Source of the DNA: Cafeteria roenbergensis
Taxonomy: Eukaryota > Sar > Bigyra > Bicosoecida > Cafeteriaceae
Direction: 5' to 3'
Length of the DNA: 64,000 nt
NCBI GenBank assembly: GCA_008330645.1
Contig: VLTN01000015.1
Location: 372,001 to 436,000 of the forward strand
The translations under genes and the position numbers were made by a program. Shown piece by piece: positions 42,965-52,760 of the stretch. How positions within the stretch are numbered: the first letter of the stretch is position 1; the number at the start of each line of letters is the position of its first letter. The notes beneath the pieces are model-generated. The model made no database searches. It saw only the letters and a list, made by a program, of their open reading frames with translations, and was not told where the DNA came from.

Positions 42965-44444
42965 TCAAGCCAGAGCTGCGCGCTCGACCCTGTGTTCCTT
43001 CGGCTCGACAGCCGCTCGGACGCGCAGAGCGTCATAGGCGAGTCGAAAGCCCGTTGCCCTCGCCCGCTTCTGCTCTGGCTTGGGCGCGAACGGGGAGGTC
43101 GAAAGGGCAGCTGTAGTCTCCGCCTCGGAGGCGACAGCCGCAGGCAAGGCCGTCTCCTCCGGCAAAGGCCGCGCCGTCGCATGGCTCACCACGCCAGCAG
43201 CGAGGGCCACCGGCGGCACGCCAGCAGCCGCGGTCATTCCCAACGGTGCCCCCGTTGGCCGGCCGCTCCCAACCACCTCCTGCGCTGAGGCGGACCTGAC
43301 CTCCACGTCGCGCAGCACGCTGGTGGAGCCGAATTCGTGGCAGAACCGCGCCTGCCGCAGCGCCGTGCGCTCCCCGTCGATTCGGACAAAGGTCTCCAGC
43401 AGGACAAAGAAGCAGCTGGCCATAACCCGAGCTTTGACAGTGCACTCGACCACCTGCGGCACGAGCGCCAGCCAACGCATCACGACATCAGGCTGGATAT
43501 GGGGGGCGAGGCTTGCGGCAGGCACGGCCCAGCGGGGGCGCACGCAGAGCACCAATGCCGCGCAGTCGCGAACAGGGCTGAATAGTCGGGTCCGAAGAGG
43601 CGCGGTGGACATCGGGGGCGGGGGGGGGGGGGGGGGGGGCGCATCGCGTTGGGCGCGGGCGAGGGGCGTCGCGTTGGGCGCGGGCGAGGGGCGTCGCGGC
43701 ATCGAGGCGTCGCTCACGCCCATGTCGTGGAGGTCGTCCTCGTACAGCGACAGGTGGCAGCTCCACACGATGTCCTCGCGCAAGCGGAGCAGCTCCATCG
43801 GCAGCCCCCTCGGGCTGTCCTCCATGGGCACCGCCTCGGCGCCGGGTCCGCGCACCAGCAGCCCGTCGTACTCGTTCTCGTACGCCCAATCGAAGCTCGT
43901 GGCGCACACTACGCCGCCTGCGTCCGCTGCGATGCGGGACTGGCGCGAGTGCCACGACCGCAGCGCGTCGACAGCGTTGATCCTCAGCTCGGTGCCGCTC
44001 GCGTCGTGGCGAATCGTCAGGCTGTTGTCCGCAAAGCACGCCTCGGGCACGGGCACGCCGTGCGGAAGGCTGAGCGCCGCCTCCACTTCCTCGATCTGCG
44101 TCACAGAGTGAACCCAGCGAGGCAGGCTTTGGGCTTGGGAGAAGCGGCCGAGCGCCGATACGGCAACACGTCGACCGCCCGCACAAGCGCAGAACGCGGG
44201 CTCACCCGGGCGCTGGACGCGATGGGGGCCGACACAGAACGGAACGACCAACCTCCGATCGTCTCTTCTGAGACGGTTGGGCTCCCGGCTCCGGCTGCGG
44301 CGCACAGTCGAGACAGAGAGTGGCAGGCGGAGTGACAACATCCCGGCAAAGGTGCAGCTGCGGACGGGCACGTGCGCCGTGCCGCGCCTACCGCTCACCG
44401 CGTGCGCCACCAACGTGCGTGACCTTTGTCACGGGCGTGGCCAT
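42965..44444 (-). CDS. TIP41-like protein, PP2A/TOR pathway regulator
   Basis: Four exons (44444-44399, 44267-44206, 44095-43718, 43453-42965) join into 324 residues. IGGWSFRSVSAPI, PEACFADNSLTIRH, ELRINAVDALRSWH, SFDWAYENEYDGLL, PMELLRLREDIVWSCHLSLY and ARVMASCFFVLLETFVRIDG follow TIPRL/Tip41 in order. The protein binds PP2A-type catalytic subunits and TAP42, linking them to TOR signalling in cytosol and nucleus. A longer frame reads through the third intron without a stop, but removing it (GTGAGC...CGCAG) restores HDMGVVECTVKARVM, which fits the family; the read-through would insert about 90 residues. Exon 1 is only 46 bases. The C terminus extends about 90 Ala-rich residues beyond the conserved core. 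Confidence 0.93.
43618..43695. repeat. Poly-G run and 25-bp tandem duplication in a TIP41 intron
   Basis: Within intron 3 of TIP41 the plus strand shows about 21 consecutive G residues, followed by two copies of a 25-base unit beginning GCGTTGGGCGCGGGCGAGGG. On the gene's own strand this is a long C tract. It is a likely site of length variation. Confidence 0.85.
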
Positions 44445-44877
44445 GGCTAGGAAGCGCCCTCTGGAGGCAGTGTGCATGGGGCCGGCGCTCGCAGCTTCCG
44501 TGCTTGCAGCTCTGCAGAATGGCCCGAGGAAATGGGCCGGGCCTCGGCTGCGGCACTCGGAGAAGATCCGCGGGCCGCAGGAAGACCCACGGCGTCTGCC
44601 AGCATGTCTACGTCTCGAGTTGCCGGTGCGTCGCGGCGGCGCTGAACCTCGGTGCAGTGCTGCCGCCGAGAAGCACGCTTCTTGACAGCTGCTGAAAAAC
44701 GGCCAGCAGTGTGTTGCGGGGGCGCGCGCGCAACAGGGGTGCTCCAAGCCGTTGGATGCGCCGGTGCATTCGTGGGGATGCCTCCTCGCTGCCCGCGTTG
44801 CCGTAGCGTCTCGGCACGAACCCGGCTCGCTTGAGCCCTGGGTCCTGCGCGCCCGACCCGCAGGAGTTGTGGGCAGC
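44445..44877. promoter_or_regulatory. Divergent spacer between TIP41 and ELMO genes
   Basis: These 433 bases separate two start codons that point apart. A CAG acceptor-like site a few bases before the ELMO ATG may reflect a non-coding first exon. No gene is seen. Confidence 0.4.
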
Positions 44878-45903
44878 ATGGCCAGCCCTGACGACGACGA
44901 AGAGAGCATTGGGTCCACAGAAGAGGGCCCTGAAGAGCAGCGCGTGTTTGCTGATGCCGAGGACGACGAGGACGAGGGCCAAGTGGAGCACTTTGGGCTG
45001 GCGCCCAAGGCACGGTCGCCCCCCCAACCGCCGCCCTCTGCGGTGCCGGCGGCCGCGCCAAAGCAGCGCGTGGCACCCCCCACTCTGCCCGCGCGAGGGC
45101 CGGCTCCCGGACCGGCCGCCAGCAACGGCGATGCGCCCGGTGCAGCTGCGGCAGCCGTGGGCGATGATCCGGCTGGAGCTGCCAGCGGCGGGGTGGACGT
45201 GCTCGATCGCGCACGCGAGGCCGCGCGAGTGCCGGACCCCTCCCGCGCCCGGCAGGCCGCCCCCGCTCTTGAGGGCGAGGAAGAGCTTCTTGCCGAGGCC
45301 CGGGCCGCGGCTGCGACGGGCGCCGGCGGGAGCGCCGCGGCCGAGGAGTCGGACGAGGACGAGTTTGAGGCGATCCTGCAGCAGCAGCAGCCCGGCGCGG
45401 CCCAGGACGGGGAGGCCGAGGCAGCGGGCGGTGCGGGCAGTGACGACCCCGACCAACGGCTGGCCAGATCCGCGGAGGAGGCGGCGGCGGCCCGAGCCTC
45501 CGCACGGGCTGCGGCAGAGGCGGAGGCCGCGGCGGCGGCTGCCGATGCAGCAGGTGGCTCTGGTCCCGTTGACGGGAGTGCGGGTGCTGGAGCGAGTGCG
45601 CGGGTCGGTGACATCGTGGCGGAGGACGAGGACTTGGGCGGCGACTTTGCAAGCGCGCAGCAGCAGCCGCGGCTGGCGGGCGGCGCCGTGGTACCAATGG
45701 CCTCGGATGCTGCTGACAGGGAGGGCGGGTACGACGCGGCGGGCGAGGCGCGCCGGGCCCTGGCGGCGGTGCGGGGCGGCATCCGGTCCGTCCGCGCTGA
45801 GGCCGAGGAGGCAGAGAAGCGCGCGGTGGAGGCGGAGGCAAGGGGCGCCGTTGAGGCCTCCAGAGCAGCGGCCAAGGGCGCCAAGGCAGCGCTCATCGAG
45901 GAG

Positions 45904-45944
<41 letters not shown>

Positions 45945-47324
45945 GGAGGAGGACGAGGACGGCGAGGGTGTCGATGGCGAGGCCGCGGCCATCGCGGCGG
46001 CGAATGCTGTCAGCGACGCGTCCAAGTCCGCAGATGCCGCTGGCTCTGCCGCTGGCTCTGCCACGCCTGGAGCGAAGCCCGCTCCGTCTGCCGCTGAGGC
46101 GCTGGAAGCCGACTTCGAGCAGGCCACCAAGGCGTACTCTGCGGCGCAGGCCCGGCAGGCAGCGGCGGGGCACGGCGTGGCCGCCGCTGTGGCGCGCGCA
46201 GAGCTGTCCATCACCTTCCGCGAGGCGCTGCCCGCCCTGCGAGCGGAGGTGGCTGCGGCGGAGGAGGCCGGGGACTGGCGCCTTCCGGACGTCCCGCTGG
46301 AGCTGGGCGCGGCACCGGGCTGGTTCTGCTTCCCCGGGCCGTCCATCACCCCTGCCATGCAAAAGGAGCGACGCGCCATTCACCGCATCGCTCAGACGGC
46401 GTACGATGACAGCAACGCCATCCACCGTCGCGTCATGTCTGCCGTCTACACGAAGCTCAGCGGCGGCGACGTGACCGCTCCCGACTGGACCGTGAGACCG
46501 CGCCGCGGCCAGCGCCAGACAGCCCGCGTGCCCTCCCCGCAGACGCCCCGGCGGGCGGCCCTGCGGCTGCCCAGCAGGGCTCCCATCGCCCCGCGCCGCT
46601 GCCGAACCGCGAGCCCGTAACCGCCCCCCCCCCACCCGCTCGCAAGCCCTGGCGCTCTGGTGCCCGGTGCGGCCAGCCCGCCTTGGAGCGGCGCTGGGCC
46701 CGAAACAACCTCACCCCCCCCCCGCCCCCCCCCTCGGCCCCCTTTCAACGCTTGCCTCGCAGGAGATCGGCTTCCAGAACCCGCACCAGTTCCAGACGGA
46801 CCTGCGCGGCGGGGGAATGCTCGGGCCGCTGTGCCTCCTCTACTTCGTGGACCGTCATCCCCGCCTGCTCCGCTCCGTGTGGATCCGCGCGAAGGACGAC
46901 CCGGCCGCCTTCCCCCTGGCGGCCATTGGCATCGGCGCCACCGTGCGGTCGCTGCGAGCCATGGACGACAAGGCGTTGCACAAGCTCGCGCTTGCCGGCG
47001 GCAGCATGACGGATGCCTTCTTTGGAGTGAGTGCCATCAGCGCAGGCGGGGCCGGGCGCTTCGCGCTGCGCGCCTGCCCCTTGGACTGCTCACCTTCTCC
47101 GCGCCCCGCCGCGTGCACCCTCGCAGACTTTCATCACCATCGTCTCGCACTTCTCGTCGCTGCTCGTGCGCATGGGGGGCACAGACGCCAAGACGGCCCT
47201 GCTCCGCCAAGCGGCCGACCAGGTCAGCGACCAAGCCACGACCATGGTGCCGCACTGCATCAACGCCAGCCAGAAGCGGGAGGCCGAGGCGGCCTCGAGC
47301 GGAGCCGCGATGACAGAGCTCTAG
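44878..47324 (+). CDS. ELMO domain-containing protein with long acidic N terminus
   Basis: Three exons (44878-46491, 46763-47026, 47127-47324) join in phase 0 into 691 residues. The first 430 or so are disordered, Ala-rich and acidic, with a Glu/Asp run near 45900-45960. A coiled-coil-like stretch around EARRALAAVRGGIRSVRAEA lies before the acidic run. The ELMO domain follows: FCFPGPSITPAMQKERRAI, then EIGFQNPHQFQTDLRGGGML, where the Arg of the WxxxIGFQ...DxRG motif is the GAP-type residue of ELMOD proteins, and LLYFVDRHPRLL. Exon 3 supplies the last helices (ITIVSHFSSLLVRMGG). ELMOD proteins act as GTPase-activating proteins for ARF-family GTPases. Intron 1 contains two C tracts. Confidence 0.87.
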
Positions 47325-47626
47325 ACGGCTGGGCAGCTGTGCGTGCATACGATCTGAAACTAGCCAAAGGCTTGCCCCTCGCCCATGTGGAAGAACCACG
47401 CGCCCCAGCACGCTGCACCACACGTCCAGCGCAAATGCGGGCTGGAGTCCGGGGGAAGGCTCCGAGCCGCGGGGGCGCTTGCTTCGCAGCTCGGCTCCGC
47501 GGGTTTTCGATACATTGCGGCCAAGACGGACAGAGCTGCGCCGCCCGGATGCCCCGAAATGTCATGGAGCCCGAGATTCGATGTGGGACCTGCACACCGG
47601 TCCCGGGCTGGCAAGCGAGCGAGCCG
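47325..47626. other. Spacer before the HflX-like gene
   Basis: The 302 bases between two plus-strand genes hold no supported gene. The HflX frame is open across them, with further in-frame ATGs, so its N terminus could be longer. Confidence 0.35.
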
Positions 47627-49816
47627 ATGCGGGCTGCGCTGCACGGACCGGCAGCTGCCGCAGTGCGGGCCCTGAGGCGGTGCCGCGCGGCCATTGGGAG
47701 TGTGCAGCACGCGCCTGCAGTCACGCGCGGCTTCGCCAGTGGCTTGCACTGCGCCCCTGCCCCAGGCCGCGCGCGCCTGGCGCTGACGAGCGGGAGCTGC
47801 GGGGCGCAGGCCCGAGGCCTGGCAACGGGCCCCGCAGAAGCTGGGTCGGCTGTGGTCGTGGTTCCATTCGACAAGCGGTCGTCGGTCGCAGGGGGCACGG
47901 CTACAGCCTCGCGAGAGGCCGCGGAGCTTCGCGCCGAGGAGATTGCATCGCTTGTCAAGGCCGCTGGGTGGCGAGTTGCGGCGTGCGTCCTTGCGCCGCG
48001 AGACGACCCTGGCGCGGAGCGAGGGGCGGACGGCAAGCGCCGAAAGGCGGCAGGGCGGCGGTCGGCTCGTGGTGGGCTGCCTGTTGGGCGGGGCAAGCTC
48101 TCGGAGGTGGCCAACGCAGTGCTGGCGACGGGGGCGCGCGTTGTGGTGGTCGATGGCGAGCTCGGGCCAGCGCAGGCGCGGGCCGTGCGGCGGCATATCA
48201 AGTCCGATGCGAGGCTGCTTCTGCGGCAGGCCGGGCCAGACGGGGCCCTTCCGGCCCTGGAGGACCGCGATGGCGACGTTGTCGCGACGGTGCATGGATG
48301 GGACGCTGGAGGCGCCGGCGTCGCAGAAGCCACGGTGGATGCGCTGTCGGTGACGGACCGCCACGGCGTCATCCTCGACATATTTGCACGCAGGGCCCGC
48401 ACTCGAGAGGCGCGGCTGCAGGTGGAGCTGGCGGCTCTTGAGCGGCAAAAGGCGTATCTTCGCGGCGGTGGGGGAGCCGAGATGCCGTCCGGGGGCGGCG
48501 GCGGCGACGGCTCGCAGGGCGGCCACTCGCTCGAGCAGCAGCGCGCTGCTGGGGGCGGGTTCGGCTTCATCGGAGGCAGCGGTGAGCGTAGAATCGAGCT
48601 CGACCGGCGCCGCCTGGCTGCGCGCGCCGATGCCGTTCGAGCGTCTCTCGCCGAGATCGAGCGCACCCGGCGAGTGACCCGGGGTCAGACCCCAGGCTCC
48701 GCTGCAGACGCCAGCGACCCGGCGAGCGCCGCATCGCAGCCCGTGGTTGTGGCGCTGGCTGGTTACACCAACGCGGGAAAGAGCCACCTGGCGCGGGCGC
48801 TGACCGGGGACGACGCTGCCTTCGCCCCCAAGGACGAGCTGTTTGCGACGCTGGGCAGCACGCGCCGGCGGCTGCTCCTGCCGTCGGGGGTGGAGTGTCG
48901 CATCGTGGACACCGTGGGCTTCGTGGAGGGGCTGCCCCACAGCCTCGTGGCGTCGTTCCGAGCCACACTCGCTGACGTTGCCGAGGCTGACGTCATTCTG
49001 CACGTGAGGGACCCCACCCACCCCCGATGCGCACAGCAGGCGCAGGCCGTGAGAAGCACCATCGCCCGCGTGCTCAAGCCATGGGGCGCCACCGCGGCTG
49101 ACCCATTCGGCGGCAAGCCGGTGATTGAGGTCTGGACCAAGGTCGACAGGCTGCCAGCCGGCACGGACGTTGAGGCGCTGATGGCGGCTGCGGAGGCGCC
49201 TGAGCCTCGGAGGCGCGATCGCCCCGCCTCGGCCGCAGCCGCCGCGGCCAGAGGCCCGGATGCGGACGCGGCCGAGACAGCTCTGGAAGAGGCTACCGGC
49301 TGGGCGGACGACGGAGCCGGCGCTGGCTGGGCGGACGACGGAGCCGGCGCTGGCTGGGCGGACGACGGAGCCGGCGCTGGCTGGGTGGACGCGGGCGAAG
49401 AGGCGGGGGTAGGGGCGCTCACGAGTGGGCCCGAGTCCGACGACGACGACGACGGCCTCGGCGCCGCCGCGGGCAGGCCAGAAGCGCAGGCTGTGGCCCC
49501 TGTGTTGACGTCCGCTGTTCGAGGCGACGGGTTGGGCGAGCTGATGAAGGCGGTGGACGGCGTCGTGAGGCAGCAGCGCGGCCTGCGGACGCTCTCGGTG
49601 GCTTTGGATCCCTCCTCCCGCCCAGAGGACGCGCTCGTTCAGGACTGGCTCTTCCAGCGCCGGCCCGGCGTGCGCGTGGTGGACACTGCGGCGGTGGTGC
49701 CCACGGACGCCTCGCCGGCCTCCGCGCTGGTGGTGCGGGCGCTCATGACGCCGGATGCCGTCGCTCGCTTCCGTGCCGACCACCCTGGGCACGCGGCACT
49801 TGCGTCCGTGGACTGA
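47627..49816 (+). CDS. HflX/GTPBP6-type ribosome-associated GTPase
   Basis: A single exon of 729 codons. The start at 47627 opens an Arg/Ala-rich leader with VTRGFAS, typical of mitochondrial import. The HflX N-domain follows: GKLSEVANAVLATGARVVVV, LGPAQARAV and VILDIFARRARTREARLQVE. The GTPase has G1 GYTNAGKSHL, G2 FATLGSTRR (usually FATLDPT), G3 DTVGFVEGLPHSL and G4 TKVD. HflX proteins split or rescue stalled ribosomes; GTPBP6 does this for mitochondrial ribosomes. An acidic insertion after G4 contains a 9-residue repeat. The last 90 residues (LTSAVRGDGLGELMKAVD onward) are the G5 end and the C-terminal domain. The D-to-G change in the G2 loop is worth noting. Confidence 0.92.
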   Translation: MRAALHGPAAAAVRALRRCRAAIGSVQHAPAVTRGFASGLHCAPAPGRARLALTSGSCGAQARGLATGPAEAGSAVVVVPFDKRSSVAGGTATASREAAELRAEEIASLVKAAGWRVAACVLAPRDDPGAERGADGKRRKAAGRRSARGGLPVGRGKLSEVANAVLATGARVVVVDGELGPAQARAVRRHIKSDARLLLRQAGPDGALPALEDRDGDVVATVHGWDAGGAGVAEATVDALSVTDRHGVILDIFARRARTREARLQVELAALERQKAYLRGGGGAEMPSGGGGGDGSQGGHSLEQQRAAGGGFGFIGGSGERRIELDRRRLAARADAVRASLAEIERTRRVTRGQTPGSAADASDPASAASQPVVVALAGYTNAGKSHLARALTGDDAAFAPKDELFATLGSTRRRLLLPSGVECRIVDTVGFVEGLPHSLVASFRATLADVAEADVILHVRDPTHPRCAQQAQAVRSTIARVLKPWGATAADPFGGKPVIEVWTKVDRLPAGTDVEALMAAAEAPEPRRRDRPASAAAAAARGPDADAAETALEEATGWADDGAGAGWADDGAGAGWADDGAGAGWVDAGEEAGVGALTSGPESDDDDDGLGAAAGRPEAQAVAPVLTSAVRGDGLGELMKAVDGVVRQQRGLRTLSVALDPSSRPEDALVQDWLFQRRPGVRVVDTAAVVPTDASPASALVVRALMTPDAVARFRADHPGHAALASVD
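49298..49387 (+). repeat. 27-bp tandem repeat encoding GWADDGAGA
   Basis: Three identical copies of a 27-base unit and the start of a fourth encode GWADDGAGA in an insertion after the G4 motif of the HflX-like GTPase. Identity of the copies points to recent expansion. Confidence 0.92.
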
Positions 49817-50703
49817 CCTGACCACGCGCGGGGCGGCGCGTGCGCTGCTCTGCGCTGCTCTTCAACACGCCGCAATGAACTGATTGGCGGCCATGAACCG
49901 CGCCCTCGCCCCGCCCCACTGCGCACGGTTGCCGTCTTACTCACAATCGCAATCACTGGCACTCACACAACAACGCGCTTCGCCCGGGGTCCGTGCGCCC
50001 GCAGCGTGGACCTCGCTTCGAGCCAGCCTTGAGCCAACTCGACCGACTCGGGAAGCCCCCCGAGCCGAAAGCCAAACCTCACCCCGGCGCGCGCCGCTGC
50101 CTGGCGCGGCGCACCCTCTGACCGAGTGGCTTCCACTGCGCCGCCGTCGAGTCACGCCCCTCAAACACGTCGAGCCACGTGGTGTCGGGCAGCCGCCCAC
50201 CGCTGCCCGCAGATGGCCCTGCTGCCGGACGCCGGCCGGGAACCGAAACCTCGCTCAACCCGTGGGAAGCATCTGCCGGCGGCGTGCGACGCACTCGCTT
50301 TGCTTCCGACGTGTTGCCCTTGGCCGGTGTGGGTGTTGTTGGTTGCTGGGGAGACATGCTGCGAGGGCGCTTTGTTCGACTCTCGGACCCCGTCGGGTCG
50401 CGCTGCGGGTGCCGGCTTGGCGTGCTGGACAGGCTCAGCAGTGCAAATGACGGCGCAAGGTCCGCCGCACGAGCCGGCGGCGGCGCGTCGAACCGTGGCA
50501 GGCGGCGCCGAGGGCGCCTGCCCGCTCCGCTCATGCCGCTGTGCCTCTGCAAAGCAGCACGCGGGTACCGCGTGCGCCGCAACAAGCGCTGGGCACAGCA
50601 CCCGGATGCAGCGGCGGGAGGGTGCGCCCGTGCGAGCCCGGTGCGCTTGTGCAGCCGCACCCGAATTTTACATCTTGCACATATTGGGGCAAACGGCAAA
50701 CAC
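49817..50703. other. Convergent spacer
   Basis: Nearly 900 bases separate two converging genes, more than elsewhere between such pairs. Open frames on both strands lack family motifs and consistent splice sites. No RNA gene was recognised. Confidence 0.4.
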
Positions 50704-52146
50704 TCAGGCGCGGGAACCAGCTGCCGCGTCGGTGACACTGTCGCCCGCCATGATGGCGTCCGTCATCCGGACCAGCGCCGCACGGAAGGCCTCGGCGCCC
50801 TCGACAGAGACTGGCTGCTCGCCGCAGTAAACGTCAAACAGCGCACGAATGACGGCCGTCCTGCGCAGCACGAAGTCCTTGCGCGCCACTCCGTCCACGG
50901 CCATGCAGAGGGTCCCGTCCTGCCGCCACGTGAACGTGACGAGGGTGCCCTTGCTCATGTTTCCGATGGCCTCGAACACCCTGGCCAGGTCCTCCACCTC
51001 GGGGAGGTCCTTGGACGAGTCGAGGTCCATCGCCTTGAGGAGCTTGGCGTCCATAGCAGCCTGGGCGGCGGCATCGCCGGCCTTTGCCGCAGTCGCCTGG
51101 GCCTGCGCGGCCATGAGCTGCTTCGCGACTGCGAGGCACACAGCGGCGGCTTGGATCAAACTCAGGGGGGGGGGGGCGTGAGCCAGCGCCCGACAACACG
51201 GCGTCCCGCCGCGGCTTGGCGCACACTCAACGCGGCTTGCCGGGGGCAACGGCGGAATCGGCGCGTCGGGCGGGCGGTGCGCTGTGGCGCGCACGCACAC
51301 TCCCTCCCGTCCCCCTGACCCCCTTGCCCCACCTTGCTCCCCCCTCAACACACTCACCGCTGCGCTTGAAGCCGTGCGCCAGGTGGGGCCCGTCGATGTC
51401 GATGGCCATGCGAAGCGACAGCGACAGCTCTCCCCAGGAGCGCGGCTGCCGCGCCTTGGAGTCAATCAGGAACCGAGTGGGCTGCGGCTTGGCGGTGGCG
51501 CCCTCCCCCGACGGCGTCCACTCGTACTTGCGCCTGGCAAGCGTCCGCAGAGCGGAGCTGTCGACGTAGAGGCCGAACGCGTACGCGCGCGTCATCTCAA
51601 GCCAGCACATGCCAAGCATGCACCGAACAGCGGTGCCACATAGCATGCCCTGCTTGCCGTTCGCGTTGGGGACCGGCTCGAGGACTGTCGCGAACGGCTG
51701 GAGAGTGCAGGACTCGAACACCTTGTCCTTGCGGAAGCGGACAGGCGCGTCGCGCGGGTTCAGGGGCCGCTTGGCCGGCTCCTCGGGCCCGCAGTGTGAC
51801 TCGCTGCCGATGCGGGAGGCTGAGTCGCGCCGAGGGCCAGTCGTGCGGTGCAAAGGGCGAGGGGTGTACGTGGCGAGCGGGCAGCAGCGACTCGAGCCAG
51901 TCGCTTGCAGCAGCAAGCGCATGCAGCCTGCATCGCGCCCGCCCACGGTGCGGGGAGGCCTACGCGCGCCTCTCGTGGCGGGGACGCTCCGCTCGAAGCG
52001 CGGAGCGGCTGCGTCGGGCGGCGGACGGGCCTGTTGTCGCAGCACGGCACGTTCAAGCGCCTCCCGCCTCTCGCAGCCGCCTCACCTGCCAGGACTGCGG
52101 CCAGCCCGCCCAGCCGCCGGGACGTGTACACAAGCGATGACCGCAT
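50704..52146 (-). CDS. Chalcone-isomerase-fold protein, probably mitochondrial
   Basis: Three exons (52146-52086, 51819-51358, 51128-50704) join in frame into 315 residues. MRSSLVYTSRRLGGLAAVLA is a mitochondrial-type leader. The CHI fold shows TAVRCMLGMCWLEMTRAYAF then GLYVDSSAL, LRMAIDIDGPHLAHGFKRSV, SKGTLVTFTWRQDGTLCMAV and IRALFDVYCGEQPVS. The last block is especially diagnostic. The family includes plant chalcone isomerases, fatty-acid-binding CHI-like proteins and the fungal mitochondrial proteins Aim18/Aim46, which lack isomerase activity. Outside plants the isomerase role is unlikely, so a haem, fatty acid or quinone-related binding role is only a guess. A charged helical insertion of about 50 residues follows the first half. 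Intron 2 carries a long C tract. Confidence 0.85.
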
Positions 52147-52760
52147 CGGCTTCACTGCCCGGGGTCGAGAGTGGCACGCGGCCGCGGCCGCGGCGCCCCA
52201 GCCGGCGCTGCAGAGTCGCCGCAGACCGCTGAGAGTCGATCGACGGGGGAGGGTGAGTTGCGCCTTCGACTCAGGCGAGGGAACCTAGCCCGTTCTGGCA
52301 GCCCGGCCACGCCCGCTGGCACGTCCCAGAGGGTCGGCGCTGCCGCATCTCGCGTAGTGTCCTGCCCCGGGGCGCCGCATCGCACCTCTCGGGCTCTCGC
52401 GCGCGCAGCGACCGTGGCACCGGGCCTTGGTGGCGTAGCTCCCCTCGGACGCTGCTCTGCAGCAGCAGCATCAATCACCAGTGGTGAGGTGCTGACTGTT
52501 GCGATTGCCTACAGCCTCCCACGCGGGCCCGCCGCATCGCCCGCGAGCTGATCAGGGCGCGTCGCTGTCCCGAGGCGCGCCGGGCAGCGGCAGGAGGGCG
52601 TTGGCGGTGGTCTTGCGGCCAGCAGCGGCCCTTTGTTGCTGCTTGCGATTGGCCGGCAGGCGCTCTCGCGGCCTCGAGCAAGCCCAGCAACCTCGCGCGG
52701 CTGAACTCCCTGGCCGCGCCGCCTTCCTGCCCGTCTGAGCAGAGTGTGCGGCTGCTTGCC
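52147..52760. promoter_or_regulatory. Divergent spacer
   Basis: These 614 bases lie between two start codons pointing apart. No gene or clear motif was recognised. Confidence 0.35.

Noticed and set aside
42965-44413. One continuous 482-codon frame across TIP41, without splicing
   Set aside because: It inserts a long Pro/Ala block into the conserved core and lacks the GGWSF block; the spliced model restores the family sequence on both counts.
44608-46635. Long minus-strand frames opposite the ELMO gene, rich in Ser or in Arg
   Set aside because: They are reverse readings of Ala/Glu-rich codons; the ELMO domain and matching splice sites are on the plus strand.
47360-49825. An 821-codon minus-strand frame opposite HflX
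   Set aside because: The HflX GTPase motifs on the plus strand are decisive, and the antisense frame has no motif.
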